A stretch of 64,000 nucleotides of DNA from Hemibagrus wyckioides (lineage: Eukaryota; Chordata; Actinopteri; Siluriformes; Bagridae), in the NCBI RefSeq assembly GCF_019097595.1, contig NC_080719.1:12634001-12698000 (forward strand). Reading direction: 5' to 3'. Shown here one piece after another: positions 36,601-47,611 of this stretch. The position numbers and the translations under genes are program-made. The notes below the pieces were generated by a model. The model searched no databases. It saw only the letters and a list, made by a program, of their open reading frames with translations, and had not been told where the DNA came from. Within the stretch, counting starts at the first letter, position 1; every line of letters begins with the position of its first letter.

Positions 36601-37942
36601 ATGGGGTGGTGGATGCTCATCGCAACAACCAGTAGCATCCAAGACACTCAACATCCCACTAAATTCATACAAACCTGGCAGTAGTTTAGAGAACATGAAG
36701 AACCAAAAAAGATTGTCTGTTTTTCAGCTGTGGAGGATTTCTCACTGTCGCCTTCAACCACGCCTGTCAACTTTAACCAGGATGCTAAATGTGTCCGAGC
36801 CAAATTCAAGCGTCAGCAGTGCCAGTGGTGACCAAGACCAATAGGGTCATCATCAATTGACGTGTTGACATGTCTGATTGGTAGATAAAAAGATATTACC
36901 TGCTGGTAATAATGACACCATTACAGCACTCAGCTGCCACACCTCTAAAGAAAAGTCACATAACAAACTCCACCCTCTTTCAAACAAATACACTCCAACT
37001 GATTATTCTCCAAAAAGGGAAAAGTGTGCAGGAAGACACACAGCTAGAAACACATCACAAAACCATGTTTATTGCCAGCTACTGTAGAGCAAGACACGGC
37101 ATCCAATTTAATTTCTAGAGAGAATTTAATCGTATCAACACAAAACTAGTACTGAATGAATGATTAGCCACAAACCTGTCATTACTAAATAATCTGATTG
37201 GTGCCTATAGCACGAAGGAACCAGGTTTGATTACCAGGACAGCTTACACCAGCCTTTCCTAATATCAAATCTATTTCACACTGACAAAAATCACTTAATT
37301 CAATTGAAGTCACTTCATTCATTCATTTCTGAAATGGTGAAGTCCAGCCACTGCATTTTACTTCTGATCTTGGGCTGAATCCCAAATCTCAATGTCCAAG
37401 TACATTATCAAGTAAAAGCAAAATAGTGTTTTCTATAGTCTATGAAAACTAATGCATCATGTCTAAGGCTCCCCTCTTGATAGGGCCTAGAGTATATACA
37501 GTAAGTGCACTGCATAGTGTGCCATAAGAGAGTACTTCTTCTTTAGTGCCCTAGACTAAAATGAAGAGGCATTAAAGATTCAGCCAGCAATCTCAGAACT
37601 CTTGTTCTAGATAAAGGATGTCTGTGTGAAACTAAAAAGTGAAAAAGGGAACCGATTTTGTTTTAAAGTGAGCTTAAAATCCTCACTACTCATCACCTGT
37701 AAATCGGATCAGACCCAAAAGACGAAGGAACCTCCTGATTCACTGCAACGATTTATCAGGAGAAAAAAAATACAAACTTTACCTCGCTCAATCTCCGAAA
37801 CTAGGTACTCCACAGAACCGGCAGCGGTGTGTTCCCCGACCACGACCAGTAAAGAATATTTATCGCTGCTAAAACAGGGACGGGATGAAGTTGGACTCGC
37901 GTTTTCCATCGTTTTTACTCCGTCGATGCGCTGCGACGCCAT
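13809..37942 (-). CDS. map1s: Microtubule-associated protein 1S, complete, 7 exons
   Basis: Exons: 37783-37942 (ATG 37942), 29253-29354, 18829-18911, 18185-18325, 14992-18094, 14288-14502 and 13809-13964 (TGA). All borders are GT-AG and all phases agree, giving 1319 residues (human MAP1S is about 1059). The MAP1 family binds microtubules and matures into heavy and light chains; MAP1S also links microtubules to autophagy and mitochondria. Seen in order: the N-terminal MAP1 block ([29 protein letters not shown]), a metallo-beta-lactamase-like heavy-chain region ([17 protein letters not shown]), a Lys/Glu-rich tract at residues about 505-675, a Pro-rich stretch near 1100, and the conserved light-chain C terminus. 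The short length and this layout fit MAP1S better than MAP1A or MAP1B. Introns 1 (8.4 kb) and 2 (10.3 kb) are large; intron 2 carries a Tc1 copy. Confidence 0.95.
14722..14832 (+). repeat. Dispersed fish SINE/LINE-tail repeat
   Basis: 'aaggttaagggtcttgctcaaggacc...aacccaaagccttaac...gagccacca' is a familiar abundant fish repeat, here in map1s intron 5. Confidence 0.6.
14992..18094 (-). CDS. map1s: map1s large exon 5 (heavy-chain body)
   Basis: A single 3103-bp exon follows the acceptor tatataatgcag and ends at CAG|GTGTGT. It codes residues 163-1196. It starts [18 protein letters not shown], contains the beta-lactamase-like fold of the heavy chain, then the KKE/KKD-rich microtubule-binding type segment and a long Ser/Thr/Glu-rich, probably disordered stretch. 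The open frame runs on past both ends, but those extensions are intron sequence. One large internal exon flanked by small ones is the usual MAP1 structure. Confidence 0.95.
21137..21490. repeat. MITE-like interspersed family member
   Basis: Starts 'accacagagttgtataattctggattctgattggtcagaagg'. Relatives share the words 'attctgattggtcaga', 'ggcaaattgctgtgg' and 'cctataacagc', at about 3303-3480, 4782-5225, 19490-19600, 39818-40090, 41590-41760 and 50630-50760, and inverted at 63150-63275 (caatgaccaatcagaatccag). No coding potential. Confidence 0.65.
22763..22902. repeat. GA and CA microsatellites
   Basis: (GA)n at 22763-22798 and (CA)n at 22876-22902. The overlapping Ser/Leu or Cys/Val open frames are repeat artefacts. 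Confidence 0.9.
23822..23873. repeat. CA microsatellite, interrupted
   Basis: ACAC runs broken by single G and T changes. Confidence 0.9.
24364..24415. repeat. AT dinucleotide microsatellite (left of Tc1)
   Basis: Pure TA/AT run; a matching run lies at 26045-26075 on the other side of the transposon, so the element entered a TA tract. Confidence 0.95.
24426..26032 (+). mobile_element. IR/DR-type Tc1 transposon, nearly complete
   Basis: Terminal inverted repeats of about 230-245 bp (24426-24670 and 25802-26032) start with cagtat...acaaaagtgagtac. Each arm has an outer and an inner direct repeat of 'acaaaagtgagtac': outer at about 24435 and inner at 24620; right arm inner at 25827 and outer at about 26010. 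This is the IR/DR layout of Sleeping Beauty-like elements. It sits between AT microsatellites inside map1s intron 2. The transposase is broken (see the 24798-25799 entry). Confidence 0.95.
24798..25799 (+). pseudogene. Tc1 transposase with one stop and an in-frame catalytic deletion
   Basis: One frame runs from ATG 24798 ([19 protein letters not shown]) to the stop at 25797 (ending NNGGHTKY), 333 codons plus stop. It has paired helix-turn-helix DNA-binding domains, then [11 protein letters not shown] (first Asp), [23 protein letters not shown] (second Asp) and [11 protein letters not shown] (Glu). A TAG at 25089-25091 interrupts the frame. Only 27 residues separate the second Asp from the Glu where DD34E elements have 34, so seven codons are missing around ALVMVWPSM. 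It is almost certainly inactive. Confidence 0.9.
26911..27078. repeat. Tandem repeat, about 73-bp unit, 2.2 copies
   Basis: 'aaagcagaagaagaaatggc' starts at 26911 and 26984, and a third partial start lies at about 27067. The short motif 'gacatttttgccagaat' is duplicated again within unit 2. Confidence 0.9.
27575..27612. repeat. AAAT microsatellite
   Basis: About nine AAAT units. Confidence 0.9.
29253..29354 (-). CDS. map1s: map1s exon 2
   Basis: After the acceptor tttttgatgtag it encodes [18 protein letters not shown], then [15 protein letters not shown], and ends AAAG|GTACGA. It enters and leaves in phase 1. This block (rSWd.d...CNLdeQLk.FvsRHsa) is diagnostic of the MAP1 heavy-chain N terminus. 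Confidence 0.95.
32570..33530. repeat. Minisatellite, 34-bp unit, with degenerate left part
   Basis: From about 32940 the unit 'gaagcacagaggccacacccacaacacaggagct' (about 34 bp) repeats about 16 times; starts fall every 34 bp, for example 33272, 33306 and 33340. 32570-32940 holds looser relatives ('ggactgataagcacacctcc', 'gactgacaggaacagaagccacacc'). 34 is not a multiple of 3, so all three minus frames stay open by chance. The unit resembles the array at 2755-2975. Confidence 0.9.
35140..35525. repeat. Pyrimidine-rich tract
   Basis: About 385 bp that is overwhelmingly C and T on the plus strand (words such as cttcttctcc, ctctctccac, ccatctttcc), without a clean repeat unit. Confidence 0.85.
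37783..37942 (-). CDS. map1s: map1s exon 1 with start codon
   Basis: ATG at 37942 opens [20 protein letters not shown]; then come [20 protein letters not shown] and VSEIER, ending at G|GTAAAG in phase 1. The LLVVVGE...YlveEIERG block is the start of the MAP1 heavy chain. An in-frame ATG lies 11 codons later, so the exact start is less certain than the exon. Confidence 0.92.
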
Positions 37943-37976
37943 GTTGAGAAGTTTCAGCCGAATGAGGCACCGCAGC

Positions 37977-38004
37977 CACGCCCCTTATTTAAACAAGGGG
38001 CGTG
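37977..38004. promoter_or_regulatory. Perfect GC-box palindrome upstream of map1s
   Basis: CACGCCCCTT, an 8-bp AT-rich spacer and AAGGGGCGTG form an exact 10-bp inverted repeat 35-62 bp upstream of the map1s ATG. CACGCCC resembles KLF/Sp-type sites, so a dyad promoter element is likely. The factor is an inference. Confidence 0.45.
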
Positions 38005-38171
38005 TAAAAATGATGGACAAGTCAGTTGAGCCAATTGAATGTCACAGAAGGATTCTACAGAGAAGTTATCGTTAAGACATTTACACGATCAAATGTGGTA
38101 TTAGTGAAGAGACATATTTTCTGAATAACAGTTAAGTTTATTAAGAAATTACAGCAATTATAAGGCTAATT

Positions 38172-38174
38172 AAA

Positions 38175-38250
<76 letters not shown>

Positions 38251-38260
38251 CGTCTATTCG

Positions 38261-38306
<46 letters not shown>

Positions 38307-38316
38307 CGTCTATTCG

Positions 38317-38384
<68 letters not shown>
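38172..38384. repeat. TATC tetranucleotide microsatellite (left of Tc1)
   Basis: Over 50 TATC units with a repeated variant 'cgtctattcgtc', ending at the TA where the Tc1 begins. Confidence 0.97.
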
Positions 38385-39720
<1,336 letters not shown>

Positions 39721-40146
39721 TGTATGCATATATCATTCCTTTGTATTGTATGGAAGGCACAGCTGATGAGCTGATAGATTTCTCCATCAACCATCTGAGT
39801 GCTTCATTACTTATTTATTATACCACAGCGCTACTGATTTATGCAATCTGACTGGTCAGAAAAATAACTTTATAGCTGCAATGAGTGGCTACAGGAACTC
39901 ATTTGTCTCACAGAGCATTTAATGTAATTTTAAAGGTTTAAAAATATGACATGGCATTCTTTAAATGGTGAAGAAATTGTAATTATTGGCAAATTGCTGT
40001 GGAATAAAGTCAGAACAGTAATACTGCTTCAACACACTTTAGCTTCTCGTTGATTATTTTCCTATAACAGCATGAAACAGAGTGTTTTATTCCTCACAGA
40101 ATTAGAGGTTACTTTTACACCAGTCAGTGGATGCAATATATACTGC

Positions 40147-40149
<3 letters not shown>

Positions 40150-40197
<48 letters not shown>
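40150..40197. repeat. AAT microsatellite
   Basis: About sixteen AAT units. Confidence 0.95.
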
Positions 40198-40715
40198 TAG
40201 TCTACGTAGTACAGTATATGTCTAATAAGAAGTAAATAGGGATTCAACTGCACTCTCTATTACATAAATGAGAATACTACACAGGATTTGTAATAATGGT
40301 ATATATACTACAATCAGTGCACTACCGTATTCAGCTTATTAATAGCTTCAATGCAATTTCATATCATATCAACAAATCTCTAAAACTGCAGTAAAAGTAT
40401 GAACACCAATCTTTTAAAAGATAATCAGTTAGTGTTTTGATGAAAGTGATTTATAGCCCTGTTCAGATAAGATCTTTAAGGTGAATGTGAAGGCCATAGC
40501 ATCACTCATCACAGTTTACATAATTTTCATCTGCACTGATGCTGCCCCCTATTGTAGGGATGTCAAACTCATTTTAGGTAACAGACCCCATTGCTCTTAC
40601 TTTTACAAGACTTACTTACTTACACTTAGAAAACCCATATTCACCAACTTTTGTACAGGCCATGAGGAAGGAGAAACGTCTTAGAGTGTAATCGTAGCCA
40701 CAGTAAACACAGATA

Positions 40716-41200
40716 TAGATGCACTATATGGTCAAATGTACAGTATATAGACACCTGACCATCACACTCATGCATGTACCTTCCATGAACTGTTGCAACA
40801 AAGGTGGATCCAAACAATAGTCTAGAATGCATGCTGTAGCATTAAGATTCCTTCCACTAGAACTAAGAGACCCAAAACTGTTTCATTATGACAATGCCGC
40901 TGTCCAAAGGTCCATGAACTCTTGGTTTGCCAACATTAGAGTTAAAGAACTTGAGTGTCCTGACCTCAACCCCACTGTACGCCTTTTGGATGAACAGGAA
41001 TACAGATTGTGCCCAAGACCTCTATACCTAACACCTAACATCAATGCCTAATTTCACTAATAGTCTTGTTACTCAATGGGCACTCCAGAATCTAACTGAT
41101 TGCTTTCCCAAAAGAGAGGAAGCTGTTATAACAGGGAAGATGGGACTAAATCTACAATAAAAAAAGATTCAACAAGCACATGGGTGTGATGGTCAGTTGT
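40716..41200 (+). mobile_element. Tc1 fragment with remnant ends
   Basis: The left end reads 'cactatatggtcaaatgtac...gacacctgaccatcacac'; the right part ends '...gggtgtgatggtcag', its inverse. Between them, 40827-41130 preserves late transposase words (DNAAVQRSMNSWF, ECPDLNPT with the Glu region altered). The middle of the gene is missing. Confidence 0.75.
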
Positions 41201-42052
41201 TCATAGTACCAAGTGCCTGAAAGCCAATGAAGCAGGAGCTAATACCTGATTCCACCTGTTAAACCAGATGATCTTGGCTTTCAATAGGCACATGGACAAA
41301 GATAGGGCTTCTGCTTGGTTGGAATGAAACCTCCACACATTCACCAACCCCTTCCAGAGAAGACTGGACACCCCTGCTAAAGGCAACAATTGCATCTAAA
41401 AACTAAAAGCTGTTTTGAGTTCATAAAAACACAATATTGATTGATCATGGTCATTATTATTATATCTTTTCTGGAGCTTTATGGGATGCACAGCTTCAAA
41501 ATTTATTCACTTTGCACCATCTAGTGGTGTCTGAATATAGAGTCTAAAACAATACATGACAAGTCAGGACTTCAGTGCTACTGGCATATGCTTATTTGAG
41601 GTTTTAGTTAATTAAATTGGCAAATTGCTGTGGACCAAAACATTTTTCCTGTACATGCTGGTACAGAAAAATAAGAGGGTAACAATAACAGTGCTTCATT
41701 ATCATAGGTGTCTACAAAGTGTCTGATTATTTTCCTATAACAGCCTCTTTATTTGACAAGATGCCTTCACCTGTTGGTAGGTTATGTAAGTTGCTCTGGT
41801 CATTAGTACAGTGTGACTGGTGGTCAGCTTAAATCCTAGGAGTAGCAGAGAGCTAAAACAAGGTACTAAAACATGTACCCTTTACCCTAAGATGTATGAA
41901 ATTTGATTGATTTCTGCTTCACAAATAAGACGTTGTAAGACTGAATGAATAAATCATATTAAAGGGTGATATTTATAAAATGCATTTATTTTATTTATGG
42001 ATGCCACTATTTACAGCTGGGATGTGTAGTGAAGGAAAAACACCACATCATC

Positions 42053-43515
42053 TCACAAACATTTCAGGATGGAGAAGCTGCACATGGTTCCACCGGGACA
42101 GGTACACACCTTCCCAAAACGAGCACCTTTCCGAATGGCACACTGCTCACCTGCATCACACTGAAACATCAATCACAGTGAGGGATAAACAGTTAGTCTT
42201 CATAAATCACATGTTTAAAATGCTGTTCGGTGTGTTTGTGTAATATAGATACGGCTCTAAATTATATTGTGTTATATTGAAATAGTTGGCTGGTTGAAAT
42301 GTTTAATACATCATAGATAACTTATCAAGGTTCACATTGTATCATCTTAAAAGCATTAAAAATAATGCACAAAAACGACAAAATAAGCAAAATATTTTCA
42401 TAGTATGAACCTAGCACCTAGCAATTAACTGTGAGAGTGTGTACAGATGTATACATTATAGCAGCAACATGTGTCAAAGCGGGAGGTAAAGCTATGCCCA
42501 CAAGAACATTATCTGTGTATATCAAGACTGTAATATACAATGTATACTATTTTGGGGTATTTGTATTTTAATTGAGTATTATTGAAAATGAAATACGTTC
42601 AAGCCAATATATTTTTTGTTACATAACCTAGATTTTTAAAGTACTTATAATGCATCTCTTCTTCTCTGAGTCAGGCAACAAGTGAACACTATTCATCAGT
42701 AGAACAAGCTCAGTTTAGCATCCAATCATTTCAATGTAGCCTTCATTGATTTTATTATCAGGTTATTAAGTGTAGATAAAAAGATCTCTGCCAGTTCGTC
42801 AAATTTGGCCTTCTCATACTTCACAATGTAATTAGTGCTGTAGATATCTGTTTGTATAAAATATTAGTGTCATTTTTGTCTCCCTAAATGCCATAAACTC
42901 CATCGAATCTGCAGAAGGTGAGGGAATGAGGTAAATGCCTAAAAACGAGGAAGCAAGTTCATTTCTAGCTTATGGTAAATATTGTATATGTGCGTGATAT
43001 TTTACTTGTGAATAGTTTAATACGTAGCAAACAACATCAGCCATCCAGCAAACTTACAAGCTATGAAATACAATTCTCTCACTTATACACATACACACAC
43101 ACACACTTTGTCTAAATATGATCTCAGGTGAAACTTTAAGTAATCAGTTTACTCACCGCAGGAACCCAGCCTAACCTCTTCTCAGTGGATGGACTTTGTT
43201 TATTCCTCAGTTTTTCAAGGACTTCCTGAAGAGCTTCAATCTATAAGAACACAGAATTATTACCATTATTATTTTAGTCTAATATGTCTCTATAAATCCT
43301 GCACTTTCAGAAACACCTAAGCCTTGTTGTGTAAAGGATCAGATATAATCATAGTCATTCATTAAACCATAAAAAAACCCTCTTACCAGCTCTTTTTCCT
43401 CCTGTGCCTTAATGTCATCTTCAGGTGAACGGATCTCAACTAAATCTTCGCAGTTTCCGATCCAGACAAAGACATAGCAGGTGAGTGTGAGAATCAGGAG
43501 ACGCTCGTTGATCAT
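42053..43515 (-). CDS. cart: CART neuropeptide precursor, complete, 3 exons
   Basis: Exons 43387-43515 (ATG 43515), 43157-43240 and 42053-42160 (TGA) join in phase 0 to give a 106-residue secreted precursor. Residues 1-22 ([20 protein letters not shown] then NC) are a signal peptide. Exon 2 encodes [20 protein letters not shown], then KR, a dibasic cleavage site, then LGWVPA. Exon 3 encodes [17 protein letters not shown] and [18 protein letters not shown], with the six cysteines that form the three disulfides of mature CART. CART peptides act in the brain on feeding, stress and reward; fish have several paralogues and I cannot say which this is. A TATA box lies upstream. Confidence 0.95.
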
Positions 43516-43590
43516 GATGTCGATGATCGCCGTGTCTGGATTTAGTCTGAGAATAACTGAAGCTGTGTGACGACTCAAATGCTCATTTCT

Positions 43591-43609
43591 TACTTTTATA
43601 TCTTCGTCA
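43591..43609 (-). promoter_or_regulatory. CART TATA box and CRE-like half site
   Basis: On the minus strand TGATGACG (CRE half site TGACG) is followed directly by aagaTATAAAAG, about 80 bp upstream of the CART ATG. Mammalian CART is driven by a CRE near its TATA box, so this arrangement is plausible. Confidence 0.5.
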
Positions 43610-44060
43610 TCACATCAGTTCAATTAAAAATTAATGATAGGGAACAGAAAGGGTTCAGACACAAAAAGGTGAGGTCATGAACTTATCTACACACCCCTGA
43701 CACATCCTAATGGAGCAAACATTAAACCAGGGCTATTTTAAGTACTTCATGTCATTTAGTGTAGGATATGAGGACGACTCTGGACGTCACACACTCCTCT
43801 CTGACCTGTGAGTGTCAAATACGACAATTCAATTACAAGACCCACTTTTGCACATCTCTGCTCCATGACCCTGCCAATTTATGAATGAAGCATGCACGTG
43901 ACAAATTAAGGACGAATATAACATCAGAAATGCTGAATTTAGACAATAATTAAGTTTTTTTTAAATAGTAACAGCTCCTCAATTAAAAATAACTTAATTT
44001 AATAATATAAGGCACTAGTGGGGTTTTTTTGTTTGTTATAATGTGTTATTTGTATACATT

Positions 44061-44354
44061 ACTACTAAGTAATATTAAAAACATGCAAGAGGGATTAACG
44101 TTCACCTCTGTGCAGTGCTTTGTGTCTTTAACTACTTGTTTAAATATGTATTGTGTATCTCTGTGCATTTTATAATCATGTCAAAATGCTCAGAGATACA
44201 CAGCGATACTACTAAGTAATATTAAAAACATGCAAGAGGGATTAACGTTCACCTCTGTGCAGTGCTTTGTGTCTTTAACTACTTGTTTAAATGTGTATTG
44301 TGTATCTCTGTGCATTTTATAATCATGTCAAAATGCTCAGAGATACACAATACA
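44061..44354. repeat. Tandem duplication, 147-bp unit, two copies
   Basis: 'actactaagtaatattaaaa' starts at 44061 and 44208; the two copies differ by very few bases (for example taaatatgtatt versus taaatgtgtatt). Confidence 0.95.
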
Positions 44355-44411
44355 CACTAAAAAACATTCAGTGATTGACAGTTGGTTATGAGGGCCCGTC
44401 CCTAGTGTTTT

Positions 44412-44693
44412 TTAGTGATTTATTTTTGGTTTATAAGAACTTATCACTGTCCCATTGATGCATGTTCTCCAGTCAGAGCTCAAAACAATGTCATAAATAC
44501 CTGTTTTGTCCATTATGCCTAAATCTCTGCTCTCATAAAAACACAATGTAGTTCTATTTGCCGTAAGAAGTCCATAGAACCACAGCTCTCGAGTTTCTTC
44601 TTCTATATCAATGGTTTCCAAGTTGATTTTCACATAAACTGTGCTGTTCACATAAATGGTCTGCATGCTGACATTACATATATTTCTAGAGGA
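44412..44693 (-). CDS. Unrecognised terminal-exon-like ORF, secreted character
   Basis: After a possible acceptor (aattcctctag) the frame encodes NICNVSMQTIYVNSTVYVKI, then ETRELWFYGLLTANRTTLCF, and ends TCINGTVISS...KINH and a stop. It has several N-x-S/T sequons and spaced cysteines, and a G.Y.i.l...C.n.T pattern near the end. That pattern weakly recalls the last strands of ML-domain proteins (MD-1/MD-2/GM2A type). No upstream exons were identified. It could be a chance ORF or a gene fragment. Confidence 0.25.
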   Translation of the reverse strand, partial: SSRNICNVSMQTIYVNSTVYVKINLETIDIEEETRELWFYGLLTANRTTLCFYESRDLGIMDKTGIYDIVLSSDWRTCINGTVISSYKPKINH

Positions 44694-44779
44694 ATTTTTT
44701 AGTGTGTCCATGGACAAGGCGGTAATAACAAAGGAACTCTTTCAGTTTATTCAAATACAGATAGTGTCTTTGCATTCCA

Positions 44780-45015
44780 CCCCTAACCTGTAAGAGGTTT
44801 TGCATGCTCTAAATGTGGGTTTGCTCTAGTTTTTTTGTTTTTTCTGCTTTCCTCCCACCTCCCAAAAACATGCATAAGGGTACTAGAAAGGTGAGAATGA
44901 GTGTGCGGGATGCCAGGTATTTTAGTTTCGTACCCAGTGCTCCCAGAACAGACTCCAGATCCACTGCCACCCTGAGAAGGATCCTCATTCATCCTGAGGA
45001 TGAATGAATGAAGTT
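44780..45015 (+). repeat. Dispersed fish retroelement-type repeat
   Basis: '...cctcccaaaaacatgc...agtgctcccagaacagactccagatccactgccaccctgagaagg...' ending in gaatgaatgaatg. This is a familiar abundant fish repeat of the type with a short tandem tail. Confidence 0.65.
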
Positions 45016-45966
45016 TTTTTCAGATGATGGCTGTGGTTTGAATTTTTATTTCTCACTTCTGTGACCTTAATGACAGAAATCTGCTTGGGCCTGCTTAGGG
45101 TTTTATTCAGCAAATGAGAAAATCCAGCTATACAACCTTATGATGTAGACAAAACAACAGCAAATAATAATTTACAGATTATTAAACTATAAACTGTCTG
45201 TGTGTTAAAATGAAATGCATTGAACGCTTTAAATCATCCATCACAACCTCACCAACCTTAAACCAACTTAGTTAATCATGATCTGCTTATGGTGGAGTAA
45301 TGTTTCACATTATTAGCTTTTTATGAATAGGATTAGGATCTCTCTCTATCTCTCTCTCTCACACACACACACGTCACTACAAATCACTACAAGACGATGA
45401 AAACCTTTATCGTCTTTTCATTATTGAGAACAAAAATAAAGTCCAAGGTGAAGAAGCATGTGAAGCTACACATCGGCATTAAATATTATTTTAAAATATT
45501 CAGTACCCTAGTGAAAAAGTAAAGCATGAAAAGTGCTTTGAAATAAATAATACAAAGTTTAGTACATAATTAAAAACTAGTAGTGTTCTTGTGTTCTTAT
45601 TGTTTAGAAAAGTGGATGATTGTGATATAAATGCATTTCTTTGTCATAATTTAAAAACGTCACCGCTGTGAATCTGATCACACACAAAAAAAACTTTCAT
45701 TTCTATCCTCGATAAATATGATTATTTTTCTCTTACTAGGGCAGCTTGAGTAAACCATCACATGATTGACTTTACATTCCTGAATTACTCCACCTTTATC
45801 ATTTGATATGCATGAAGAATTAATTAAGAACAGTTTCCTCTTAAAAAAATAAATAAATAACATAAAGGGAACTCGCAGGTATTATAAACCTGTTCAGTCT
45901 AAGAAGCAAGTTTATCACACAAATATCCCACATGGACCGGTTAGCTTGAAGACACTGTAGCTCGTC

Positions 45967-47580
45967 TCAGTAAATATCAGGCACTTGGGAGTAATCTCGG
46001 TTCCAGTAAGCGGTGGAGAAGAGCCAGTCTTGAGAGTTGGTATGAGGGTTCGGACCCTGATGAAACCACCTGCTCGAAAAACAAACACAAGACAAGAGTC
46101 AGAATTTGTACACACACTGCCTCTTTATAAATATAACTCTTTTAATAAAGTAAATGGGGTGTAAATGGTTTTGTTAAACTGATCCCACTAGATTAGCAAG
46201 ATTTCACAAACATGCATGTCAGTAAATCACTCATAAAGACTGTTCATGGTACAGCAGATAGAATAAACAATAAACTGAAGACTAAATGGTGAAAGAGTAC
46301 ATCAGAATAAAGGGGAAAACAGACTGGTGAGGGAATAACTGTTTATGGATGTTTTAATGTGAATAAGAACAGGAAAAATTTCGTTCTGCAGAAATTCAAC
46401 AACAGCAAAAAAAAAAAACTAACTATACCTAACTATAAACAGTTAAAAAACCTGATGGGTCACAGATTAATAAATAAAACATCAAAACTGTTGGCAAATC
46501 ACTGTGATGTAGCTGGAATAATACACTGCCATGAAGATTTTTTTTATATAAATGCATGCCATGAAGTGTGTTATTCAGAAATGGAAAACATTAACAAGCA
46601 AAACTAAAGAAAAATCAGTATATAGCACGGAGAGCAAACCTGGGGCTAGAGATGGAGCCTCTAATCACCACAGCCAGGTCACAGGACAGATGGAAGCAGA
46701 TTAAAAAACAAAAAAAACACCAAAAACAGATAAGCGTTGCAGTGTTAGTGCAATTAGTGTTGAAATAAAGAAGCATTTAGTTAATGAACAGAAGCTGCAT
46801 AATATACAAAAATCGCAGGTTTATATTAATATTTATATTAACAATAATATGTTCTCATTTCTAAAGTAACAGCTCATTCATCCACTGTACATAAACTAAG
46901 GCTGATAAGAAGCAGATGTTTTTTTGTTTTTTTTTTTAAAAAAAGATTATTTTCTCTCAGAATTAAATAAATAAATTAATAATGTTTATTTATTGAAAAA
47001 AAAAAAATTTAAACATCACATTTAGATTTCTCAGTTGTCTTGTATCAGTTACTGGACAGTAGTGTCTAATGTGTGTAGCACTACACTGGGCTAATATTTA
47101 GTGCAGTTATCAGTGTGACACAATTTGTCTTAAGTGTGTATTCACAAGCTTTAAGCAATGAGCTTAGACCTAATTAGAGCTGTTACTGATAGTAAGCAAG
47201 TGAAGGAAACTCTCACACACCTTGTCTTCCAGTCCTCGTCTGACTTGGCCCGGCTCTTGCGTGCTGCTCTCTGTTTTTCCTCCAGCCTCTTTTTCTCCTC
47301 ACTTGCCAAGTCTGAGGGCACGAGGCAGAAGGTCAAAGGACAAAATTAAACTATGAACAAAAGTCTAGGATGTATTTTTAAATGGAAAAAATAAATATAT
47401 AAATCACATGACATGAACTGCTAATTACTTTATAATACATTATAATACAAAATATTATACAATGTACTGCATAAAAATATTAGTATTATGATTTAAAAAA
47501 ATGGTATTGTATTTTATTAGCATTATATTATATTACGGAATTATACTATATTATAAAAACAAAAATACCAAATGATACTG

Positions 47581-47611
<31 letters not shown>

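Larger units (their letters stand above)
29355..37782. other. map1s intron 1
   Basis: About 8.4 kb with no exon recognised. It contains a poly-A tract (29960-29980), an AAT run (31078-31095), the minisatellite at 32570-33530, and a long pyrimidine-rich tract (35140-35525). The remainder is AT-rich unique-looking sequence with short chance ORFs. Confidence 0.6.
39721..42050. other. Intergenic: map1s 5' side to CART 3' end
   Basis: No host gene seen. It holds MITE-like segments (about 39818-40090 and 41590-41760), an AAT run (40150-40197) and a Tc1 fragment (40716-41200). Minus-strand AATAAA words at about 41985-41995 could serve as the CART poly(A) signal. Confidence 0.6.

Noticed and set aside
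37626..38075. 149-residue plus-strand ORF
   Set aside because: Antisense of map1s exon 1 and its promoter.
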